Counted from the first letter of the stretch, positions 1 to 10,640 are shown. The stretch is 64,000 bases of DNA from Artemia franciscana (GCF_032884065.1 NC_088873.1:9063702-9127701); one strand, 5' to 3'. A program made the numbers and translations. The notes: generated from the sequence alone by a model not told the origin.

Positions 1-1600
1 TTTTAGCTCTTCTAGGATTATTTATTTAGCAAAATATGTATCTCTCTTAATTTAAGATGTTGATGTTCTTGCAATGGGCCAAGTTTCTAATATCACTACA
101 AAGAAAGAAGCAGAGGGTATGCTCCAAACTCCTTAGCAACTAAAAATAAGGAGATACTTGTAGATCAAAATTCAACCGTTCGTGGTAACGAACTTTAAGT
201 AAGGAATGACTCGGCTCAATAGTAACCGAAACTCTAAAAAATAAAATATTGATACCAATAGATATATCAAAAGAATTGTATTATTATACTGATTTCAAGT
301 ATATAAGTTTAATTAAGTTTAGCATTACAAATCAAAGTTTAAGAGTCTGAGAAAATTTGCTTTATTTTCAAAAAAAGGGGAAACACCCTTAAAAGTCATA
401 AAATTTTGATGAAGATCACACCATCTGATTCAGCGTATCAGAGCAGTCTACTATAGTATCAAGATACTATCTGCAAAAATGTGGAATTTTCTAATTTACC
501 TGAAGAAAGATCACGGAGGCACGTTTATTTGTTTTTCTGGGGGGTTTTCCAAGGGTGATTGTATCGACCTAGTGGTCCAGGAATGCTTAGAGAGGGGTCA
601 TTCAAACGACATTAAAAGTTCTAGTTCCCTTTTTATTTGACCAAAAACTGGAGAGCAGAAGGGCCCCCTCAAACGCCCATGTCCCCGAAAATTATCAGAT
701 AGAAGTTTCAGATAGCCATTTTATTCAGTATTTTGAGAAAAAAAGGAGCAGTGGAGGAATCCTAGTTACCCTCCAATTTTTTGGCTACTTAAGAAGGCAA
801 CTAGAACTTCAAATTTCTTACGAGTGTTTTAATTAGTAAAAGATATACGTAACTTACAAATTAGCTAACGTAACGAGTTTCTGTATTCTTATTTTTATGA
901 CGTAAATGAGGGGGTTCACCCCTCGTCAGTACCCCGCTCTTTACACTTTGAAAAAATAAGAAAAAATTTCAAAATTTTTTAATATGAACAAATATGAAAA
1001 CTAAATATACCAACTGATTGTTGCAGCTAAACCTAAATATGTTGCATAGAGCACCCAAGCTTTAATTTTTAGAAAAAGAGGAGGAAGGGTTGTAAGAGAG
1101 TGTTATCCTCCCTCCTTTCAGCCCTCCTTACATGCCTGATAATTTCTACTCGTCTCCAGCTGTACGTCAGTTTTTGTTCTCGTTTTGTAACCTCGCTAAG
1201 AAATTTGCCATTTAAAATCATTCCTAGAAAACCCAACTCTATAATATACCTCCTCTCTCCATCTCTCTTTTACCCTAGCATACGCAACAAGAATTGGATG
1301 TAATTTTAAGACCTATAATGTCGTTTCAATTTTTCCAGTGACGGGAGGGGGGGTAAATCATTGTCCTTGGGGAAGAGATAAGACTAGAGAAAACTATATT
1401 TCGGTATTGATAATTATGTTCTTTTTTCACCCTGCCAGTTTATATTTTATTAAATACTATCTTTTGGTCGAGAGTATCTGTAGTGGGAAGTGTTTTTGAT
1501 AAAGATCTGCTAAACCGTTTGAATTACACAAGGCTTTTGATTGGATTTATACTTTTTCTGAAAACGAATGCAATACTTCTGAATAATTAGATGTAGTTAT
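1..1600. other. AT-rich intergenic sequence, no gene seen
   Basis: I find no reading frame with recognisable protein content on either strand. The short open frames here have ordinary low-complexity composition. A small GC-rich patch near 900-945 contains TACCCCGCTCTTTAC, which resembles a patch near 63,000-63,035 (CACTGCGCTCTTTATCC). This suggests a dispersed repeat of the same kind at both ends of the window. Confidence 0.6.
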
Positions 1601-1609
1601 GTAGTTTAT

Positions 1610-1935
1610 AAACATGAGGCAGGCGATAGTCTAAATTCGTCAATGGCTGGAATGATTGTTTCAAACAAAGTAGCTACTGCTTGAATCATTTCAGCCCTTG
1701 CAGTTCATCGCGACATGAGTTCAACAACACTCTATAACAGTGTTCAGTCTGTGGGCCTGTCAGGCAATATAAATCACAGAGCAATCAAGAAGTTCGGATA
1801 ATTTCTTCTGGACACCATTAAACTGCCTAGACATGGCACTTGTATAGTCATTAAACTGGAAAGCAAGTTTATGCGGAGGAATTCCTCTCCTTGACAATGT
1901 TTCTTTTATACTTTCGATTATATTTACTAAGTTTT
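1610..1935 (-). pseudogene. hAT-type transposase remnant (DUF4371/ZMYM1-like)
   Basis: Read on the minus strand, this encodes a run containing NGVQKKLSELLDCSVIYIA, then a stop, then QAHRLNTVIE. This matches the usual hAT/ZMYM1 pattern of a GVQ motif followed by YVHC-AHRLNLV. The stop replaces the expected cysteine of the C-AHRLN motif. A second stop and a frame change follow, after which the piece ATLFETIIPAIDEF is still readable. Weakly coding-like sequence continues upstream towards 2,260 but I cannot align it. This is a dead DNA-transposon or domesticated-transposase fragment, not a working gene. The family call rests on motif recognition by eye. Confidence 0.55.
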
Positions 1936-2259
1936 GTCATAAGCCTAGCAATAGACTTTTCCTCTGTGTCTCTTCTGAGCAGGTTTCGATTGCAAGCTTA
2001 TCAAAATGTGAAACCTCAAGTAGCCTATCCGCCATCACAGAATAAAACTTTCAATCCAAGACTTGAAAGAGAGGGAAGACAATTCCCTGTCTTTGCAATG
2101 TGCATAATTTTTTTTTTTTGCTTGTCGCTTCACCTTGTGCTTGCTGCAAAACCTTAGTTCGGGTGCTTCCATCAAGCAGTAAATCCACCTGACCGCTGTT
2201 ATTACCGAAAAGTCAAAAGTCAGACAAAGCTGCTTTGTGTGACTCGGAAGAGAAATCAT

Positions 2260-2890
2260 ATCCTAGCTTTCTTTTCTTCGCCTTTACTTAGCTCTTCATT
2301 TTGTGTCATTGCCACACACCGTCTTCCTCCGATGCTTATTTGAATTGATCTCTCCCGAGATTACTCGAGAAAAGGAAAAATACAAAGTGAAAAAAATCTT
2401 TCTCGATATTGCATTTTAAGAACTGATAATCCTCATGTCGTCCCCAAAGAAAAGGTACCTGTTTTATTTTTGATATGGAAGATTCAACTGGGAATACATC
2501 TGGCTTTGGTTAATGACCACATGAAATAAGGCAACCTTTGGTTTTCACTTTCGTGTCCCTTGATTCTTGTGAACTATACTTTCACAGCAATTTCAAAATG
2601 ATCACTAATTTTCGACAACAACTCCACTAACTGTTGAAATTTTAAGATGTTCATCAGTACAATCGACTATTAACTTTTTGGATAGCTCAAACCCAGAGGA
2701 CGATGTGTATTGTATTTACACCGAGATATCTCTTACATTCAACAATTTTTTCGGACAGTCTTAACAATGGCATTGGAAGCACCAACAACTTACATACTGT
2801 GTTCCAGCTTAGCAACAAATGTAAAAATACCTTGTTGGGTCTTTGACTGGAGAAACCAATTACTCATATAAATAAGGCAACCTTATTTGC
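2260..2890. other. AT-rich sequence, nothing recognised
   Basis: No convincing coding content or RNA gene. It separates the hAT remnant from the LINE remnant downstream of SEC62. Confidence 0.5.
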
Positions 2891-2899
2891 ATTCGTGTT

Positions 2900-3245
2900 G
2901 CTATTACCCGCAGGCTTCTTGCAATATATCTAGTTTTATATTATGATGTTTGAAAGAAAGATTTTCATCAAGCGAGATGCCTAGAAATAAAATCCATCGG
3001 TCCCTAGGTCTATTAAGGGAACCCCTCGATACGTGTATTTCATTTAAACGAGAGCAAATCTTTAAAATTCTTAAGAAAATGTGAAAATATGACTTTCAAC
3101 ATTTTAGGCACGGTAATTAACATGAAACCATTTAAAAAATCTTCTAGAAATTCAACCACCTTTGCATGGACATCAGACTCAATCCTACTGGGTGCCTAGA
3201 ATGTTGTCATTAGCAAAATTAATAAGTGTATTCGATAAAGACGAG
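2900..3245 (-). pseudogene. LINE reverse transcriptase remnant downstream of SEC62
   Basis: Minus-strand translation gives FANDNILG near 3,195-3,230 and RDRWILFLGISLDENLSFK near 2,950-3,015. The LINE at 34.8-36.6 kb has FANDTTLG and DRFIRFLGILLDENLSFK at the matching places, so both belong to one family. FAND stands where the catalytic FADD box of reverse transcriptase is expected. Between these islands the frame is full of stops. The fragment lacks the fingers region and the endonuclease. It also occurs downstream of the SEC62 pseudogene (30.3-30.64 kb), so it was in place before that duplication. Confidence 0.7.
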
Positions 3246-3282
3246 CTCTAGTACTGATTGTTTGTCTTTTTGTACGTCTGTA

Positions 3283-3350
3283 TTTAAAAAAAAAACAAAA
3301 AAAAAAAAAAAAAAAACAGAAAAATAAAAAAAGAAAACTAAAAAAAAATA
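3283..3350. repeat. A-rich simple tract
   Basis: An almost pure A run on the plus strand, just downstream of the SEC62 stop. For the minus-strand gene this reads as poly(T), so it is not a retrocopy poly(A) tail. A matching T-rich tract follows the SEC62 pseudogene at 30,125-30,240. Confidence 0.85.
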
Positions 3351-3491
3351 TGAATGACATCATACAATTTTATTTGGAATAAGGAGTCTGATCGGAGGTC
3401 ATTCGACTTCGACTCCCTCTTCTTTGTCAACAATTTCAAAGTCTTTGCCAATATGTGATTTATGACTGCTTCCCTTAGAATCGGTTTCTGA

Positions 3492-4604
3492 TTAGTCTTC
3501 ATCATTTTTATGACTCTCTTTAATATCTTCCACTGACTTTTTGATTCCTGCATTTTGCTTGGATTCCTTTATATTTGTATCCTCTTCTCCCAGCACTGCA
3601 ACATCATTCTCGTCTTCTGCATCAGAATTCGTTGCTGTCTTCTTTTTTCTTTTTGACTTGCTCTTACTCCTTCTTTTGCATTCATATGAGTAAAGTGGCC
3701 AAAAAGAGGCAAAAAATCCGACGTCTTCAGTTAGATTCGGTAGTAACCAGAAACGATGTTGTCCTAAGCTTACGATCCATATTAAGCAGAACAAAATAAG
3801 TCTCAACACGGCTAGTCCAAGAATAAACAATAAAAAACCAGTACCAGCTAAGCTAAAATAGTAAACTCCCTTCCTCAATGTAGGTGGCCAAAGGGGGAAA
3901 AGACAAAATCCAACAGTGGCTAAAACTACCAAGGTTCCGGTGACCCAATACCAAAGCGGGATGGGATCGTAGATCCATACGTAGGCATCAGAAGAGTCAA
4001 GGAAAATTTGCTCAAGATGCATGTCTAATCGGATCTTCCTCTTCTTTGTTTCGATTTTTCCTCCCACTTCTTTCTTATACCCTTCTTTTGTTTTCCCTTC
4101 TCCTTGACTGCTGTCTACGTCTTCACCCTTCTTTTCTTCTTCCTTCACCTTACTTTCGACACTTTTGGATCTCCTTTTCAATTCTTTTTCTTCCTCTTTT
4201 CTCTCCTCCTTCTCAACTTTTGTCTCCTCTTTTGGATCATCCTTTCTCTCTTCTTTCCTTTCCTTTTTCGTATGAACGTCAGAGACGGCTATTTTTTTTG
4301 CTCTATGAAAAAACTTGTAGCGTAGCATGAGGTCTAGGTAATCAGTAACAGTGGTTCTATTAGGAAAGGTTGGAATTGCTCCCTCTTTTCTCTCGCGAGC
4401 CCATTTTGATTCCATGAGAGCATCAACTACTTTCGAGCCAATAAAGTAATCTACTTGATGGTTAAGAAACCTCGTTCGCTTTGTGGGTACATTTTTCTTC
4501 ATCCACATTGCGATCTCTGTCATTATTTTTGGTGGTTTATCATTAGGATCAAATGGTCCCTCCTCAACACATTTTTTCCTTTTTAGTTTCTTCTTGTCCA
4601 CCAT
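3492..4604 (-). CDS. SEC62: Translocation protein SEC62
   Basis: Encodes 370 residues with the SEC62 architecture. Residues ~20-105 form the conserved cytosolic domain (KPPKIMTEIAMWMKKNVPTK, IGSKVVDALMESKW, DYLDLMLRYKFFHRA). Residues ~110-190 are a Lys/Glu-rich linker, and two membrane segments lie near 219-240 and 248-280. The signature FWLLPNLTEDVGFFASFWPL follows at 285-304, then a Lys/Ser-rich and acidic cytosolic tail. In animals SEC62 sits in the ER membrane with SEC63 and the SEC61 channel, supports post-translational import of small secretory precursors, and in mammals also acts in ER turnover. The frame is a single uninterrupted exon from a clear ATG. That could mean a retrogene or natural intron loss; I see no poly(A) tail or flanking duplication to decide. 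The upstream flank runs into a dispersed repeat by about 4,650. Confidence 0.92.
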   Translation of the reverse strand: MVDKKKLKRKKCVEEGPFDPNDKPPKIMTEIAMWMKKNVPTKRTRFLNHQVDYFIGSKVVDALMESKWARERKEGAIPTFPNRTTVTDYLDLMLRYKFFHRAKKIAVSDVHTKKERKEERKDDPKEETKVEKEERKEEEKELKRRSKSVESKVKEEEKKGEDVDSSQGEGKTKEGYKKEVGGKIETKKRKIRLDMHLEQIFLDSSDAYVWIYDPIPLWYWVTGTLVVLATVGFCLFPLWPPTLRKGVYYFSLAGTGFLLFILGLAVLRLILFCLIWIVSLGQHRFWLLPNLTEDVGFFASFWPLYSYECKRRSKSKSKRKKKTATNSDAEDENDVAVLGEEDTNIKESKQNAGIKKSVEDIKESHKNDED

Positions 4605-4639
4605 TTAAAAATTTTGTAACTTTCTGTCGTTTCTTTCCT

Positions 4640-4955
4640 AATATTCTAATTAAAGTCCGATTTCTAAAAAACAATATCTACTAAGCTTCAACTTTTAGTT
4701 GTGTTTTTTAAGCTTTTGAATTGCCGTAGTCCCTTGTTAAAATATATGTAAATATTTTTGCAACTACCAGTTTTTTGCTCTTTACACAATTTAATGTCTT
4801 TTTATGTATCTTTTCAAGGACATTTTATTATTAAAGCAAGTCATTAAAGCAATGATGCAATTTGGTAATGATGTTTTTCTAACAGCGATTTCTACTAAGC
4901 TTCAAGCTTTTGGTTTTCTTTTTAAGGCTTTTGAGCTGTTGTGATCCCTTGTTAG
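4640..4955. repeat. Dispersed AT-rich repeat, two partial tandem copies
   Basis: Two copies of a segment containing TCTACTAAGCTTCAA and AGTCCCTTGTTAAAATAT-like sequence start near 4,668 and 4,888. Between them lies a block starting TACCAGTTTTTTGCTCTTTA. Related pieces occur at 11,110-11,230, 22,880-23,000 and, for the TACCAG block, in the tandem units at 13,131-13,596 and 15,884-16,110. The repeat occupies the immediate upstream flank of SEC62, so its promoter, if active, lies in or next to repeat DNA. Confidence 0.7.
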
Positions 4956-5434
4956 AATATGAAAAAAACTTCGTTTTCTTAAAGAGTTAAAGAGGCTACG
5001 TCCCAAAGTCGAACCTTAAAACGTACAGGAATTAGGAGAGGCAGTAGGGGGGCTGCCACCCCCCAAACCCCCCACTTTTAAAGACTCTTTTGTACAGGTT
5101 TTTTGTTGTGGGGGGACTTCATTGTTACTAATTACTAGTTTCGGCGCAATGGTTCTCCTGTCCTCTTGTGTTTAACATTTTTCGAAGTTATTCCATTATT
5201 CATTCATTTCAATTTTTTGTTAATTAAATGAGGGCCTTTCCGAAGCCAAGAGCGGGGGGTTAGGGGGGCATCAGCCCCCCTCAACAAAAAACCTGTACAA
5301 AAGAGTCTTTAAAAGCGGGGCGTTTGGGAGGCGGCAGCCCCCCTATTGCCTCTCCTAATTCCAGTACGTTTTAAGGTTCGACTTTGGGACGCAGCCTCTT
5401 TAACTCTTTAAGAAAACGAAGTTTTTTTCATATT
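4956..5434. mobile_element. Foldback/MITE-like element with ~160-bp inverted arms
   Basis: The left arm (4,956-5,115) and right arm (5,275-5,434) are inverted copies, about 94% identical by eye. Both begin AATATGAAAAAAACTTCG and end in a G/C-rich block beside the spacer. The ~160-bp spacer holds a smaller GGGGGG/CCCCCC palindrome and no coding sequence. Long, nearly perfect inverted arms with a short non-coding middle fit a foldback or MITE-type non-autonomous DNA transposon. The target site duplication is unclear; a TA is possible at each outer edge. I cannot assign a superfamily. Confidence 0.75.
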
Positions 5435-5584
5435 ATTTCTGTACGTTTTTCTACAATCCATGGTGGATGTAAATTAATAATAATTTTCCATGTTTATTTT
5501 TTCGCTTTCTGTATCAATAAATTCAAACTGACAAAATTATCTAATTTTGATAATTTTAATAGTTTAGCAGCTTAATAAAAAATT

Positions 5585-5656
5585 TAGCAGCTAGTGGTTT
5601 TTACCCACCCGCCTCCGGTTTATGGGACCAGCGCGCTTCCGCTGCGCCAAGCTGCT
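5585..5656 (-). tRNA. tRNA-iMet-like sequence (anticodon CAT), cloverleaf intact
   Basis: A 72-nt minus-strand sequence folds as a full cloverleaf. The acceptor stem is AGCAGCT/AGCTGCT (7 of 7), D stem GCGC/GCGC, anticodon stem CTGGT/ACCGG with loop CCCATAA, T stem GGTGG/CCACT, and discriminator A. The CAT anticodon, the CCCATAA loop and A1-T72 are initiator-methionine features. The T loop reads GTAAAAA instead of ATCGAAA, which damages the internal B-box promoter. The anticodon stem also lacks the three stacked G-C pairs of true initiators. It is more likely a tRNA-derived repeat or pseudogene than a working tRNA, although its stems are strikingly well kept. Confidence 0.5.
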
Positions 5657-5898
5657 GTTATGCTTGTTATCAAACAAGTTATTACAATGGAAAATTTCAC
5701 CAACGGCTTCAATTAGGAAATCAATTTAAATGGTTCTTTTAACTTGCTTCCATCAAGCCTTACCCCCGCTTCTGTATAAATTCTTGTGAACATTCCAGTA
5801 TGTAATTCTGATCACATGTTTCCATGTTTATTTTCTCCCTTTCTGTATCAATAAATTCAAACTGACAAAATTACCTAATTTTACAAATTTTAAGAGGT

Positions 5899-5970
5899 TA
5901 GCAGCAAGCGGTTTCGATCCACCGACCTCTGGGTTATGGGCCAAGCATGCTTCCACTTCGCCAAGCCACT
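5899..5970 (-). pseudogene. tRNA-iMet-like pseudogene, second copy
   Basis: Same 72-nt layout as the first copy. Here the B box GGATCGAAACC and the CCCATAA anticodon loop match initiator tRNA well, and the A box reads TGGCGAAGTGG. The acceptor stem has one mismatch and two wobbles, and one anticodon-stem pair is broken. The two copies are damaged in complementary places: stems here, T loop in the other. Confidence 0.55.
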
Positions 5971-6034
5971 GTTACTATAAAAAATTTTCAAACAAGTGAT
6001 GTTATTACAAGAGAAAATTTTACCTTCAATGGGG

Positions 6035-6500
6035 AAATGGGTTTTTCTAAGCTAGAAAATCGGGGGGTTAATATTTTCCGATGAAACTTTCCAGGAAAAT
6101 TACTCGGAGAATTTCGCGTCGAATGAGTCTTCGTACACCCAGATCCGATGTCGGCTGTGACCTGTAGGTGCGGCAGAAAAACAAAAAAAGGGTTTCTGTC
6201 ATTTTTCTTAAATAAAAATTTTACGGATTAAGACAGAATTTTTTGAAGCTTTCAGTCAGTCTCACCATGTCGAGCTGATCATTTTGATGTGCTTGATGTT
6301 GAAATTCGTAACTTTTAACAACAAAAAACTTAACATGGGCTCTTATAGGGAAATGGAGTTTTTCTAAGCTAGAAAATCGGGGGGTTAAGATTTTCCTACG
6401 GAGCTTTCAAGCAAAATTACTCGGATAATTCCGCGTCGAATGAGTCTTCGTACACTCAGATCCGATGTCGGCTGTGACCTGTAGGCGTGGCAGAAAAAAA
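6035..6500. repeat. Direct duplication of ~150-bp segment
   Basis: Two copies (about 6,035-6,190 and 6,347-6,500) share TTTTTCTAAGCTAGAAAATC, a run of G, CGCGTCGAATGAGTCTTCG and GATCCGATGTCGGCTGTGAC. The offset is about 312 bp. The ~155 bp between them is AT-rich with no gene. Confidence 0.8.
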
Positions 6501-6589
6501 AAGAATATGAACATTAAGTGGCTATGCGTGGTTTCTGGAAAACAGGGAAGGAGTTATCGGAATTTCGCAGATAAGCTCCTGGGCCCTAG

Positions 6590-6800
6590 GGAACCTTAAT
6601 TTGTGAATTTCAGCCCGATCGGACAATGTTAAAGGGGGGCTTGGGTTGGTGGGTTGAAACTTTCGGCCAGATTTTCCCCATGAAGGAAAAGTCGGAGGGG
6701 AATGAAATTTGGCAGGTTTCTTAGTTGGAGCTCGGGCTACGAAATGCATTCCTCCCCATCCCTCTGCGAACCACTGGAACCGAAGATAGCTTAACATTGT
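6590..6800. repeat. GC-richer repeat fragment related to right-end satellite
   Basis: Carries CCCGATCGGACAATG and GAAATTTGGCAGG motifs. These recall the GATCGGATTTCAATGAAACT and GAAACTTGGCAGG motifs of the degenerate satellite at 63.2-64 kb. The open frame on the minus strand has no recognisable protein content. Confidence 0.4.
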
Positions 6801-6910
6801 CGTGGTTCGCCTCTTTAAAGAGGCACGAGTGTGCCTCCTTGATATAAAGAAATATTTTTTTGCTTTTTACACAATTTAATGTCTTTTCATACTAATTTCT
6901 ATTCAAACAT

Positions 6911-7814
<904 letters not shown>

Positions 7815-8164
7815 TTTTAACTACGTAAAACTTGCGAATATACAACGTTCTTCACTGTCCCATTGTCTGTACATATAAATAGATTGTGATGTGTGATTGC
7901 TAATCAAACATCCCCTGTGTCCCCCGTCATTTATATATCCCCCTGTACCCTCCGGCGTCCCCGTTGTAGTTGTGTTCCTGTGTCCCAGTCATCATTTATA
8001 GTCGACAAACATGACGTCAGTCGACACACACGTCCCAGTCGTCATTTGTGTAACGGTGTCCCAGTCTGTAATTTCTCTTTGAGTATCCCGGTCCTCATTT
8101 ATATTACCTGTGTCCTGGTCTGTATATACATTCGTTTTTGAATTGGTATATGATGAAACAAATT

Positions 8165-8930
8165 TTTTTGTTTTTTTCATTTTTTTCTTTTTAGTTTTTT
8201 TTTGGTTTTTACCTATTTTTTAGCTTTTTATTTTTTTTTTTAGTTTTCTTTTTAGTTTTTTTTTAGTTTTATTTTTTTTAAGTTTTCTTTTTCTCCTTTA
8301 TTTTTCTGTTTTTTCCTTTTTTTAGTTTTTTTTCAGTTTTTAGTTTTTTTATTAGATTTTAGTTGTTTTTTTTTCTTTTTAGATTTTTTTCTGTTTTTAC
8401 CTTTTGTTTGTTTTTTTAATTTTTTTTTCTTTTTTAGTTTTTTACCTTTTTTTAGTTTTTTTAGTTTTTTAGCTTTTTAGTTTTTTTAGTAGTTTTAGTT
8501 TTTTTTAGTTTTTTTTCTTTTTTAGTTGTTTTTGCTTCTTTTGTATTAATGCTAAAGCCAAGGTTCGAACCCGGAACCTCTTAGACCTAGAACCTGGAAC
8601 ATAACGCTTTACCAACTCAACTACTTCGGCTTGAATACATATACCTTTTTTAGTTGTTTTAATTTTTATTTTTTTTAGTTTTCTTTTTCTCCTTTATTTC
8701 TCAGTTTTTTCCTTTTTCAGTTTTTAGTTTTTTTTTAGTTTTTTTTTGTTTTTTCATTAGTTTTTAGTTTTTTTCTTTTTAGTTTTTTTGTAGTTTATAC
8801 CTTTTTTAGTTTTTTTTAGTTTTTTAGTTTTTAAGTTTTTTACCCTTTTTTTTAGTTTTTTAGCTTTTTTAGTTTTTTTAGTATTTTCTTTTTAGTTTTT
8901 TTGTAGTTTTTATCTTTTTTATTTTTTTTC
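8165..8930. repeat. T-rich low-complexity filler (TTTTTAG-like)
   Basis: Imperfect iterations of T5-8 separated by AG, ACC or C, interrupted by the tRNA-like module at 8,546-8,640. The complementary A-rich form appears in plus-strand Helitrons (15,040-15,210, 19,685-19,900, 20,762-20,910). It is therefore a Helitron-family component. Hydrophobic open frames in it are composition artefacts. Confidence 0.85.
8546..8640 (-). pseudogene. tRNA-like module
   Basis: Minus strand reads TAGTTGAGTTGG (A-box-like) and, about 45 nt later, GGTTCGAACC (perfect B box). The middle does not form a regular anticodon arm, so this is a tRNA-derived module and not a gene. Related to the second half of the modules at 8,940-9,190 and 16,915-17,160. 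Confidence 0.6.
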
Positions 8931-8939
8931 TTCTTTTGT

Positions 8940-9190
8940 ATTATTGCTAAGGCCAAGGTTCGAACCTGGAACCTCTTGGACCTAGAACTTGGAAGATAGC
9001 GCTTTACCAACTGAGCTACTGTATTTGTATCGGATTGACGACGCTTCTTGACTACTAAGGTCCCTGCGTTGGCCCTGTAGTGCATTCCTGCAGCATGGTT
9101 CGATCTCTGGGTCCCGTATTACCACGCTAAGGTCAAACCCACTGCACCAACACAGGTAGTTATATAACTGAGCTACTTCGGCTTGAATAC
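8940..9190 (-). repeat. Composite of two tRNA-like modules in Helitron H2
   Basis: On the minus strand the first part has TGGTGCAGTGGG and, further on, GAGATCGAACC. The second part has TAGCTCAGTTGG and GGTTCGAACC. Both pairs are good A-box/B-box matches joined by a ~75-nt linker with CACTACAGGGCC. Neither half makes a full cloverleaf. This looks like a dimeric tRNA-derived SINE carried within the Helitron. A near-identical copy sits at the same relative place at 16,915-17,160. Confidence 0.65.
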
Positions 9191-9292
9191 ATTCGTTTTT
9201 GAATTGGTATGTGATGAAATAATTCAGACGTCATATGCAGACAGTGACGTCACTCGACACACAGACACACAGAAAACTTATTTATATATATA

Positions 9293-9450
9293 CTAGCTGT
9301 TGGGGTGGCGCTTCGCGCCACCCCAACACCTAGTTGGTGGGGGCGCTTCGCGCCCCCCCCCAAGCCCCCCCGCGCGCGTAAGTCGTTACGCGCCATATTA
9401 GTTACGCCCCATTGTAGTTGTGTCCCTATGTCCCACCTGTGAATATAGAT

Positions 9451-9505
<55 letters not shown>

Positions 9506-10640
9506 TTTAACTACGTAAAACTTGCGAATATACAACATTCTTTGCTGTCCCATTGTCTGTGCATATAAATAGATTTTCAGGTTTACCGACTCTTGAACAT
9601 GCAACATATAATGGTCCATGGGAAAAAAATCCGTATTCAGATCTATACCTCATGATTCTAATGATTGCCCTTGAGCTTTGTTGATGGTGATTGTTAATCG
9701 ACCATTCCCTGAGTCGCCATCGTCATTTATATATCCCCCTGTGCACCCCGGCGTCCCCTTTGTAGTTATGTCCCTGTGTCCCGGTCGTCATTTATAATCC
9801 CTGTGTCCCGGTCGTCATTTGTGTCCCGGTGTTCCAGTCTGTGATTTCTCTTTGAGTGTCCCAGGCGTCATTTATATTCCTTGTGTCCCGGTGTCCCGGT
9901 CGTCATTTATATCCCCCTGTGCCCCCCGGCGTCCCCATTGTAGTTGTGTCCCTGTGTCCCGGTCGTCATTTATATTCCCTGTGTCCCGGTCGTCATTTGT
10001 ATCCCGGTGTCCCGGTCTGTATATACATTCGTTTTTTAGTTTTGTTTTTCTCCTTTATTTTTTTCCTTTTTTCTTTTTTTTTCTTTTTTAGTTTATTTAG
10101 ATTTTTAGATTTTTTAGTTTTTTTATTAGTTTTTAGTTTTTTTGTAGTTTTTACCATTTTTTTAGTTTTTTTAGTTTTTTTTTTACTTATGTCCTGGTCG
10201 TCATTATATATATTTATTCATATTTTTTTAGTTTTCTTTTTCTCTTTTATTTTTCAGTTTTTTCCTTTTTTTTAGTTTTTTTCTTTTTTAGTTTTTAGTT
10301 TTTTTTAGTTTTTTACCCTTTTTTAGTTTTTTTTTAGTTTTTTTAGTTTTTTAGCTTTTTTATTTTTTTATTAGTTTTTATTTTTTTTGTAGTTTTTGCC
10401 TTTTTTTATTTTTTTCAGTTTTTTTTTAGTTATTAGATTTTTACCTTTTTTTAGTTTTTTTTAAGTTTTTCAGCTTTTTTAGTTTTTTTTTCTTTTTAGT
10501 TTTTTTTGTAGTTTTTACCTTTTTTAGTTTTTTTCTTCTTTTGTATTAGTGTGAAATAATTCAGACGTCATATGCGGACAAACATGACGTCACCTGATCC
10601 ACAGATCCACACACAGACAACTTATTTTTATATATATAGA
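9293..10640 (-). mobile_element. Helitron H3, structurally complete non-autonomous copy
   Basis: Minus strand 5' end TCTATATATATAAAAATAAG at 10,640, then a leader with TGACGTCA-type motifs. T-rich filler lies at 10,035-10,550, the minisatellite at 9,700-10,030, the helicase tail at 9,500-9,700 and a TA run at 9,455-9,502. A GC-rich hairpin (GGGCGC/GCGCCC) is followed by the terminal hairpin GGGGTGGCGC-GAA-GCGCCACCCC, AACAG and CTAG at 9,293. The next base is T and there is no target site duplication, as expected for Helitron insertion between A and T. No transposition protein is encoded. It appears to have inserted into the TA run of H4. Confidence 0.82.
9700..10030. repeat. Helitron minisatellite (H3)
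   Basis: About ten degenerate units with the core TGTCCCGGTCGTCATTTATA, including variants TTGTGTCCCGGTGTCCC and TCTGTAATTTCTCTTTGAG. It joins the helicase tail at GAATGTTCGATTAGC-like sequence, the same junction used in the other copies. Confidence 0.85.

Larger units (their letters stand above)
5489..6045. repeat. Direct duplication of ~330-bp unit with tRNA-like cores
   Basis: Two direct copies (5,489-5,735 and 5,821-6,045) share CCATGTTTATTTT, CTGTATCAATAAATTCAAAC, a tRNA-iMet-like core and a following block with TCAAACAAGT and GGAAAATTT. The offset is 332 bp. Orientation of the tRNA cores suggests minus-strand units with an AT-rich tail, as in tRNA-derived SINEs, but a plain tandem duplication of one tRNA locus explains it equally well. 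Confidence 0.75.

Noticed and set aside
3283-3350. Poly(A)-like tract beside SEC62, as a sign of a retrocopy
   Set aside because: It is on the wrong strand for the minus-strand gene, where it reads as poly(T), and the tract is part of a larger flank shared with the pseudogene.
4046-4330. Plus-strand frames inside SEC62
   Set aside because: They are antisense shadows of the Lys/Glu-rich SEC62 linker.
8546-9190. Functional tRNA genes
   Set aside because: The A and B boxes are good but the anticodon and acceptor arms do not fold properly, and the copies travel with Helitrons.
9700-10030. Regular short repeats resembling a CRISPR array
   Set aside because: There are no unique spacers of constant length, the units are degenerate and contiguous, and the genome is eukaryotic.
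9819-10275. Frames rich in VPVSRSSF or FFSFL that look like a secreted or membrane protein
   Set aside because: They follow the minisatellite and T-rich filler unit by unit and appear in every copy in differing frames, so they reflect repeat composition.
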